DNA from: Phycisphaerae bacterium
GTDB taxonomy: Bacteria; Planctomycetota; Phycisphaerae; SM23-33
Length of the DNA: 64,000 bases
Assembly: GCA_018335035.1 (NCBI GenBank)
Contig: JAGXKT010000005.1
Coordinates: 62,001-126,000, forward strand
Direction: 5' to 3'
The translations under genes and the position numbers were made by a program. A model generated the notes under the pieces. It was given only the letters and a program-made list of their open reading frames with translations, was not told the DNA's origin and searched no databases. Shown in pieces: positions 57,701 to 64,000 of the stretch; position 1 is the stretch's first letter, and the number at the start of each line of letters is the position of its first letter.

Positions 57701-59482
57701 GAGAACGCCGGCGTTCGTGCAGACCACAACGCGCCCGGCGGCGACGGCCGGCGGACTGACACGTTCGAAGAGCGTTCCGCCGTTAGCGTGACCACCGCGA
57801 TTGGGCGGCAAGGCGGGCGTCTGGGATACCGGTTGACGCCACAGCAACGTGCCGCGCTGAGCATCGAGGCAGACCACGTGGTGCTGGTCTGCGTGAAGCA
57901 TCACGAGATACAAGCGCCCGCGATGGTAAGTCACCGGCGAGACAAACCTGCCGGCACTGAGAACGTCGTCGTCGCTGGCGCCGTCGCCGAGGACCCACGC
58001 GCGCCGGCCGTCGTTAACGCGCAGCGCCACTAGGGTGCCGCTTTGCGCCGACGACTTGGCGGCCGCAGACGCGCGCCATCTTCCATACATGTGCTGCGGG
58101 ACCATTACCAGCGGCGTGACACCACACCGGACGAAGACCAATTTGCTCCCGGCCGTCAGGTGATAGTACCCCTCATCACCGACGCGAACGCCTGGACGCC
58201 GACCGGGGTGACCACGCCGAAGATACAGCATCTGCGTTTGGGACGGGGAGCGGTACAGGCGGAGATCGCGTTCCGTCCTTTCCCAACGGGGCTGTCCGCT
58301 GAACAGGTCGCGCGCGACGACACCATCATCCGTGCGATAGAGCACCGTCTCACCGACCACGAGTGGATGGACCAGGGGCAGCAGGACGCGAGACGACCTG
58401 TCCTGCCCGTACGCGGTAACCAGCCCGCCCTGGACCTTGGTCCGGCCCTTGTAGGACCCCGGCATGCGATCAGCGCCGCCGGCGATCAGCCCCGTCACAC
58501 CCGCCCGCCTCGCATCGGACGGACGCAGCCACATCGGCGTCAGGACCACCTCGTCAGCCGCTGTCATGACCCCCTGCCCGTCGGGGACCCCGCCGAGCCC
58601 CGGCCAGCCGGCAAGCACCCGTCGCCGGACGGCGGCCGGAATGCGGCGCATCCGCTCGACGTAATCGACCAGGCGGACGTCCTCGCCGGCGATCCGTGCG
58701 CGGGCGCTGGGGTAGCGCTCGCGCAGGCGAGCCAAGGATGTGTCGGCCAGGTCGCGCCGACCGGACAGATGATACGCCGTCGCGGCGCGCGCCAGCAGCA
58801 GCGGCGGCGGCACGGCGGAAGACTCCTGCTGCAACAGCGCGCCCCAGCAGCGAGCGGCGGCCGCGAAACGTCCGCGATCGAAGTACATCAGACCCAGACG
58901 GTCGAGGGCTTTGGGTCCGTAGCTCGAGCGGGCGTACTGGTGGACGATGCGATGCAGCGGCGCGAGCCGCCCGGTCGCCACGGCCGTGCGGTACAGGTGC
59001 CCCGCCTGCCCGTCGTACAGCCCGCGATAAAGCGCCCGTCCGGCAGGCGGTAGCGTGGAGAGAATCTCGCGGGCGCGGACCGCCAGCCCCACGTAGCGGC
59101 GCTCGCCGCGCGCGACGAAACCGCTTTGCTCGCGCTCGGCGAGGGCCTGAAGAATGCGAATGGCCCGCTCGTGATTGCCGGCCTCGATCATCTCCGCCGC
59201 CTGGGCGAAGAAGTCCGGCCAGTCTTCCTCGGTCGTCACGAGCACCTGGAAGTCGCGCCCGTCGACCGGCGCCGAGGGACCTTCCACGATTTCCATATCC
59301 ATAGCGGCGGCGTGCGGTGCCGGCAGCAGCCCGGTCAGCAGCAGCACGGTCAGCACCGTCGTGGTTTGCAGCGTGGGCGTGCCGCCGCGGCGCGAAGGCC
59401 AGTGGTGTCCCCGACAAGGCCGAAATTGTGCCGTCGTGCTGTTCAGGGCTATTCCCCAGTGCGGCGGACCATCCGCGTTCAC
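54728..59482 (-). CDS. Large PQQ-like beta-propeller/TPR-like protein
   Basis: TPR-like N-terminal half; repeated ALDAATGKPLWANHYP, VSVDDGRSRWSCPRGG, LDATTGRPRQW blades; start uncertain (GTG at 59482 assumed). Confidence 0.7.
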   Translation of the reverse strand: MNADGPPHWGIALNSTTAQFRPCRGHHWPSRRGGTPTLQTTTVLTVLLLTGLLPAPHAAAMDMEIVEGPSAPVDGRDFQVLVTTEEDWPDFFAQAAEMIEAGNHERAIRILQALAEREQSGFVARGERRYVGLAVRAREILSTLPPAGRALYRGLYDGQAGHLYRTAVATGRLAPLHRIVHQYARSSYGPKALDRLGLMYFDRGRFAAAARCWGALLQQESSAVPPPLLLARAATAYHLSGRRDLADTSLARLRERYPSARARIAGEDVRLVDYVERMRRIPAAVRRRVLAGWPGLGGVPDGQGVMTAADEVVLTPMWLRPSDARRAGVTGLIAGGADRMPGSYKGRTKVQGGLVTAYGQDRSSRVLLPLVHPLVVGETVLYRTDDGVVARDLFSGQPRWERTERDLRLYRSPSQTQMLYLRRGHPGRRPGVRVGDEGYYHLTAGSKLVFVRCGVTPLVMVPQHMYGRWRASAAAKSSAQSGTLVALRVNDGRRAWVLGDGASDDDVLSAGRFVSPVTYHRGRLYLVMLHADQHHVVCLDAQRGTLLWRQPVSQTPALPPNRGGHANGGTLFERVSPPAVAAGRVVVCTNAGVLAALDAATGKPLWANHYPSTTNRPMNQRRGTSSAVRCPSNPLLVSGDRVICLPADSDQVLAVSVDDGRSRWSCPRGGLANLSGVDAQTVLLSEPGLVLLSSTDGERLWEWDGGVSVCGRPAVTSGRVLASTSGELLTLNLKTRKVTRRKLGAADALLGNLVSCERALLAANGAGVCAYFSFDDVRSDLAERIRAAVPAERLGLMLRQGQVAFNAGRFDLAAKDFAAARRLAERLRRPVDAGRAQSWAYRTQIALANRAADPIAMIAGFTQALDLAVTDREHAHTLLRLVKAHERADDLTAAVACADDLRDAYADVEIVDVAIGADALDTDRMGPDRPMLVAEIRVRRLLRRLIEQNGRDVYAAVERRAGEGLVDARQDGRPETLLGVRDRWPNSRAADRAVFAAAEAHYRRARDAEDAAAREHMDAARRLLAELSRAEVPALRLQAATVLAMLYQRDGQVHVAADRARAVLDDPDFDASLTVDFADISARAEALLRALLDGSGGDAAHDAALRPPLTKAWTLDGRVVVLRDARERPVRVGGRVALVDGKRLVLLGGASDVPTETIGTDSPLTGDFICRQRPFPWGRGGTVGVARDGDILVLAAANGVSGYDIAAGKPCWHRKVADLEWSASAAQAVCAGVVLLADASGRLHALDATTGRPRQWTAQHFGARRAPMGIQAAAGIAVVTYGAENKPPQHAVTVCAFDLSTGKLLARWRSENLGWAHLAPNGLLAVMIDGRLSVYAVGGAADFHEPAWTRDVEGTGELLDAVDERIVVRMRHGVEVLSLAGGGIADTVIKTNAGDGPVTKCCLFDDAVYVARGKPSAPAKRGDEPPRRAEAADTPRGVIATADHQGRARRLAAFGPRHRGGVAAAPHRLRREAVGMTATPASLPRATVKAEVLEKWPLPTGLCAWKMAVSPGDVVSDVGAGGGAAVVSLRSGGVQVLDARTGDVLQRVKPDNRGASHSAPVIAGRRLIVETRDGVSIYASEPSD

Positions 59483-59886
59483 ACTGTATCGCGCGGGCGC
59501 GTGCTGAGACAAGTGCCCGACATAGCTCAGACGCGGCAGGCGGGCAGAAGTTTCCATATTTCTTCGACAACCTTGTCGCGCGGGTGACGAATTCCACTTG
59601 CCCATCGGCGAACCGGGCATTACGATGATTCGTAGAATAGGTAACCGCCGTTTCGGGTTCGCGCCGAAGGTTTGCGGCCTCATCCGTATTTCATATCCCC
59701 GTGGGCGCGGCGGCCGAGCGGCCTCAGTGCTCATCTGCGCGAAACGTACGCATCTTTTCGCACACTCGTGCTGCGCCATCGGTGCAGCCGGAACGGTTTT
59801 GCCGCGTGCGCGGCCGGTTCGCCGTGACACACGTCCGCAGGCGAATGGGCGCGCGGCGCCGGCAAGCCGCTCATGAGGGTAACACA

Positions 59887-60654
59887 ATGCCCACACAAAT
59901 GCAGAATGCCGGCAGCAACAGCCACGAGCGGGTCGCCCCCTCGAACCGTCGCATGCGGCGCCCGGGCGAGCCGCTGTCCGACGCCATGGAACGCCTGCGC
60001 CAAACGCTCTCCGGCGACGGCGGCGAGGAGACCGCCCGCGCCTACCAGGCGCTGCGCCGCGCGGGGAACGGCATGAACGTCGGCGAACTGGTCGCGGCGG
60101 TCCGCGCCGCGCTGGGCCCCGAGGGGCTGACGACCGTCATCGACGCCCACGCACACCTGGCGTGCTATATGTGCACCGCGGGTGTCGTGGTCTGCCATCA
60201 GTGCCAGGGGCGCGGCGAGATCGAACAGGGCCGCTCCTGCGCCCATTGCGACGGGCTGGGCGTGATCCGTTGCGGCTTCTGCGGGGGGACCGGCTGGGCG
60301 GACCGCGCCAGCCACCCGGCCGAGCTGCGCGAGGCGATCGTTCTGCAACAAGCCGCCCACGTACGGAAAACGGTGGGCAAACTCGTCGAGGTTCTGGGCT
60401 CGCTGACGCGCGCCAAGGCCCGCGCCCTGCCCGCCAGACAGCGCGTGCAACTCGTCGCGCGGCTGCTCCACACACAGGCGCGACTGGCGGACCTGGCCGA
60501 GGCCGACGCCGTGGACCCCAAGACGCGCGGGCTGATGCATCGCGCGGCCGAGAAACTCGACCCCCCGCTGGAGCTGCTGCGTGGCGGGATGCGCCCCGAC
60601 GAACGGCACGAAGAGGACGACGAAGCGACCGACGCTGAGGCCCCGTCATCATAG
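59887..60654 (+). CDS. DnaJ-type zinc-finger protein without J domain
   Basis: CHQCQGRGEIEQGRSCAHCDGLGVIRCGFCGGTGW (CxxCxGxG-like repeats). Confidence 0.7.
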   Translation: MPTQMQNAGSNSHERVAPSNRRMRRPGEPLSDAMERLRQTLSGDGGEETARAYQALRRAGNGMNVGELVAAVRAALGPEGLTTVIDAHAHLACYMCTAGVVVCHQCQGRGEIEQGRSCAHCDGLGVIRCGFCGGTGWADRASHPAELREAIVLQQAAHVRKTVGKLVEVLGSLTRAKARALPARQRVQLVARLLHTQARLADLAEADAVDPKTRGLMHRAAEKLDPPLELLRGGMRPDERHEEDDEATDAEAPSS

Positions 60655-60672
60655 CGCGGCCGGCCGTCGGCG

Positions 60673-62628
60673 TCAGCGCCGCGGCGTCCATGTGCCTGGC
60701 GCCGCCAACCGCACCGGCGGCACCTCGCCACTGACATCGCAGAACACATCCAGATCAGCCCACTCGGACGCGGGCGTCGTATCCAGGACACGGCTCGGAC
60801 CGGCGATGAGCACATCCCACCGCCGACCGGATGGGACGGCACAAACGCGGCCCGATCCGACGGCCGCCAGGAAGCTCCGCGCGACGGCCGCGATCGCAGA
60901 GGCGTCGCCCTGCGTCCGCAGCAACAGACAGCCGCCGCGCAGGCGGCTCGCCGCCGCACGCAACGCCGAAACGTTGTAGTATCGCCACGCATCCGGATGA
61001 CCGGCCGGAAGCGGCGCCAGCAGCACACCGTCCCATCGTTGGGCCGGCGTGCCCGGCGCGGTCGCCAGTTCCGGCGACGCCACCTGCTGCCAGGTCAGTC
61101 GCGGCGGCACGTCCTGCCAAGCGCGTGCCGCGACCGTCCACGCACCCGGTCGCGCCGCCACTATCTCGTCGGCCTTGCGTGCGATTGCAGTCGTGCGCGG
61201 CCCGGCCGCCGTCGCGGCGCCGCGCCGCTCGGCGAGACCTGAGGCCACCCAGCCGTCCCGCACAATCACGCCACCGGCCACGGCGACGGCCCCCAGCGCC
61301 AACACACCCGTGGCGCCCCAGCGCGCCGCACGGGCGGCGTTCGTCGCCGCCGCGATGCCGCGCAGCGCCGCCAGCGCGAGCAGCGCGGCCGGCAGGGCCG
61401 CGATCGCCGGCGCACCCAGGCGCGCTGCGTCCAGAATGACGACCAGAAGGATGCCGACGCAGACACCGGCGGCCGCGGCGTTAAGGTAGGTATGGGGGCG
61501 CCCTCCCGCCGCCGCCAGCACCGCACGCCCGCGCCGCAACACGACCGCGGCACAGGCCGCCAGCGGCAGTTGCATCGCACCGGCCGTTGCCAGCGCGAGC
61601 CACGCCGCCGGGGACGCCGCCGTCGCGTCACGCCAGACCGCCAGCGCAAGAGCCACCTGTACCGCCAGCGCGGCGCCCGCGCCGGCGACGGCACCGACGG
61701 ACGGCTCGCCCGCGGCGTCGCGACGGGAGGCGTCCTGTCGCGCCGCGAAGACGGCAACCAGCGCCAGGCCCGCGGCCAGCCACACCGTCCGTACGGGCAT
61801 TGCCACGCCCAACACATGCGTCAAGAGGCGCCCCTGGATGATCACCACGGCCGCCAGCACGGCCCACGCCGCCGCGATGCCGACCCGTTGCCGCCGCGGC
61901 GCCCGTCCGCGCACGGGCACGGCGCGACGCGGCATCGCCGCCGCTGCGGGGCGCACAAGCCAGCCGATCGCCGCCGCCAGTGCGATAACGCCCGCCGCGG
62001 CGCACAGCCCCGGCAACTCGGCGCCGCTCGCGGTCAACGCGGCAAAGCCCGCCATCCCCAAGGCCGCGGCCAGGAGCATGTCGCGCCACGCCCCGCTGTA
62101 GGCGTCGCGCCCCCCGCTGCTCCGCACCGCCGCCGACAGCACCCATACGACGCACAGCCCCACGGCCAGCGGCACCATGCCGCCGGCCACCACGACCGCG
62201 CGCACGCCCGCGGCGCCCGCCGGCGACCACACCGTCCACCGGACCAGCCACTCGGCGATGCACGCCCCCGGACCGATCAGCGCCGTGCTGCCCGCCGCGG
62301 CGAGAACGGCAAACACGCCCCCGGCGCCCAGCAGGCGTCCGGCGCGACGTATGTCCTGCGGGCGCGTGGGGCCGTCGGTGGCAAGCTCCACGGCGCGGAT
62401 GTCGAGCACGCCGCTGCGGATCAGCACCCATTGCACGGCTCGCGCGACGTACCACGGTAGCGGCGCCGCCAAGGCAACGGCAGCGAACAACCCCGCCAGC
62501 GTCAGCGAGGCCATCAGCGTCGAACTGCCAACGGCCCACCCCCACAGCACGCTCGCGCACGCGGCCCACAGCACCAGCGCCGCCATTAACCAGACCACCA
62601 GCAACCTGTCCGCCAGGCCGGGCTTCAT
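60673..62628 (-). CDS. Multi-pass membrane protein of unknown function
   Basis: Many hydrophobic segments; soluble C-terminal ~180 aa. Confidence 0.6.
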   Translation of the reverse strand: MKPGLADRLLVVWLMAALVLWAACASVLWGWAVGSSTLMASLTLAGLFAAVALAAPLPWYVARAVQWVLIRSGVLDIRAVELATDGPTRPQDIRRAGRLLGAGGVFAVLAAAGSTALIGPGACIAEWLVRWTVWSPAGAAGVRAVVVAGGMVPLAVGLCVVWVLSAAVRSSGGRDAYSGAWRDMLLAAALGMAGFAALTASGAELPGLCAAAGVIALAAAIGWLVRPAAAAMPRRAVPVRGRAPRRQRVGIAAAWAVLAAVVIIQGRLLTHVLGVAMPVRTVWLAAGLALVAVFAARQDASRRDAAGEPSVGAVAGAGAALAVQVALALAVWRDATAASPAAWLALATAGAMQLPLAACAAVVLRRGRAVLAAAGGRPHTYLNAAAAGVCVGILLVVILDAARLGAPAIAALPAALLALAALRGIAAATNAARAARWGATGVLALGAVAVAGGVIVRDGWVASGLAERRGAATAAGPRTTAIARKADEIVAARPGAWTVAARAWQDVPPRLTWQQVASPELATAPGTPAQRWDGVLLAPLPAGHPDAWRYYNVSALRAAASRLRGGCLLLRTQGDASAIAAVARSFLAAVGSGRVCAVPSGRRWDVLIAGPSRVLDTTPASEWADLDVFCDVSGEVPPVRLAAPGTWTPRR

Positions 62629-62672
62629 CCTGCTATCCTGTCGATCCCGCCGCGACGTCACGGCGACACGTC

Positions 62673-63632
62673 TCAGCGCGTTAGCGTAGCACCGCCGGCC
62701 GGAATGTGCACGCGCCGCCCGTCGTCGCATACCAGAACAAGCCCCTCCAGCGGTCGAACGTCCACGACGCGCCCGACATGCTGCCCGCCGGGCGTATCTA
62801 CGCGCACCCGTTGATTCATCATCTCGCAGCGAGCCAGCCAGCGGGTGTGCAGTTCCTCCAGCCGCCCTTTGCAGATGTGGTCCACCCACGCGTCCAGGCA
62901 CCGCAACACGGCCCGCGCAAGCTCGACGCGCTCGACGGCGTGCCCCACGGCATGATTGAGGCAAGCGGCCGGCGCGTGCACGGTGTCGTCCGGCGGCGCG
63001 GCGGCGACGTTGACGCCGATGCCGACGACCAGCCCCCCGCCGGTGCCGCTTCGGCGGAACTCGACAAGCACGCCGGCGCACTTGCGCCCGTCGAGGTGCA
63101 CGTCGTTGGGCCACTTGACGGAGCATCGCAGCCCGCACGCGGCCTCGATGCCCTCGGCGACGGCCAACCCCGCCGCCACCGTCAGCGCCTCGGCCGGCGG
63201 CAGCGACCCGCCGCACAGCACCACGCTCATTAACAGGTTTGCCCCCGGCGGGCTGATCCACGAGCGGCCCAGTCGGCCCCGACCCCGGCGCTGATACTCA
63301 GCCAGCACGACCAAACCGTCCGCGTCGTTTCGCTCGGCCGCTTGCCACGCGACGTCGTTGGTCGAGGCCACCGCGTCGAAACACAGCACGCCGCGGCCCA
63401 CACGCCGTGTGCCCAGGCCGCGTTCGATCAGTCCAACCGACGGACGCGCCGGACGGACCAGGCGCACCCCGCGGTCCGGCGTCCGCTCCAGAGGCCACCG
63501 GCCCTCATGAAGCGTGCTCAGCGCGGCCTCCAGGCGCGGCCGGTCCACGCCGGCGGCGCGCGCCAGCTCGTCCAGCGCGACGTAGTCGGCACGATCGTAG
63601 AGCAACGCGAGGATGGTGTGGTCAGGAGACAT
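62673..63632 (-). CDS. birA: Biotin--[acetyl-CoA-carboxylase] ligase with N-terminal HTH
   Basis: CFDAVASTNDVAWQAAERND, VLAEYQRRGRGRLGRSWISPPGANLLMSVVL, CSVKWPNDVHLDGRKCAGVLVE. Confidence 0.95.
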   Translation of the reverse strand: MSPDHTILALLYDRADYVALDELARAAGVDRPRLEAALSTLHEGRWPLERTPDRGVRLVRPARPSVGLIERGLGTRRVGRGVLCFDAVASTNDVAWQAAERNDADGLVVLAEYQRRGRGRLGRSWISPPGANLLMSVVLCGGSLPPAEALTVAAGLAVAEGIEAACGLRCSVKWPNDVHLDGRKCAGVLVEFRRSGTGGGLVVGIGVNVAAAPPDDTVHAPAACLNHAVGHAVERVELARAVLRCLDAWVDHICKGRLEELHTRWLARCEMMNQRVRVDTPGGQHVGRVVDVRPLEGLVLVCDDGRRVHIPAGGATLTR

Positions 63633-63665
63633 TGCCGAACGCACCGTCGGGCCCGAGGCCGACGG

Positions 63666-64000
63666 TCAATCCAGGTCCACTTCCAGGGCGATGTCGACCG
63701 CCGGCGCCGAGTGCGTCAGCGCGCCGACCGCGATGCGGTCCACGCCCGCTTCAGCGACGGCGCGAACCGTCTCCAGTGTCACGCCGCCGGAGGCCTCAAG
63801 AGCGACCGCGTCGCCGCGCCCGGCCTCGTCGCGCATCCGCACCGCTTCGCGGAGGGCGTCAGGGGGCATGTTGTCCAGCAACACCACGTCAACCGGAAGC
63901 TTCATCGCTTCGGCGAGTTGTTCGAGCGTGTCGACCTCGACCTCGACGAAGCCGCCCTCGCCCAGCCGCGTCCGCGCCTCGGTGAGGCGGTCACCGAGGC
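63666..64000 (-). CDS. nadC: Nicotinate-nucleotide pyrophosphorylase, C-terminal part (runs off window end)
   Basis: VEVEVDTLEQLAEAMKLPVDVVLLDNMPPDALREAVRM...LEASGGVTLETVRAVAEAGVDRIAVGALTHSAPAVDIALEVD. Confidence 0.92.
   Translation of the reverse strand, partial: LGDRLTEARTRLGEGGFVEVEVDTLEQLAEAMKLPVDVVLLDNMPPDALREAVRMRDEAGRGDAVALEASGGVTLETVRAVAEAGVDRIAVGALTHSAPAVDIALEVDLD

Overview
GC-rich bacterial chromosomal window, probably Planctomycetes/Phycisphaerae by gene content (inference). It is densely coding, with no rRNA, IS transposase, prophage or CRISPR array seen. Recognisable content: ilvE (partial), galU-like, acylphosphatase, CDF transporter, pta, an Rsb-like STAS/anti-sigma/Hanks-kinase cluster, a radical SAM gene divergent from a GGCT-amidoligase-like fusion, alpha-glucan phosphorylase, hsp20, an Mla-type lipid-transport operon, sulfatase, infC/thrS, tRNA-Ala and tRNA-His, a GH94-like phosphorylase, rplM-rpsI, dnaX-ybaB-recR, folE, a ~20 kb minus-strand MoxR/DUF58/BatA/VWA cluster, a DnaJ-zinc-finger protein, and birA-nadC (nadC partial). 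The most interesting signals are mainly non-coding or recoding: (1) two paralogous double-hairpin RNA candidates (23.6 and 24.0 kb) with anti-Shine-Dalgarno loops and compensatory stem changes; (2) a threonine-rich leader peptide (MMATTLTTTTTC) between a strong promoter and thrS; (3) an A10 slippery run in dnaX where both shifted frames stop at once; (4) infC apparently starting with AUC; (5) a perfect parS-like palindrome next to the thrS promoter; (6) a GGCT domain fused to a glutamine-synthetase-fold amidoligase-like domain; (7) several dispersed repeat families, including GGGACAGTCACC inverted repeats. All calls come from reading the sequence and ORF track; no database search was run.
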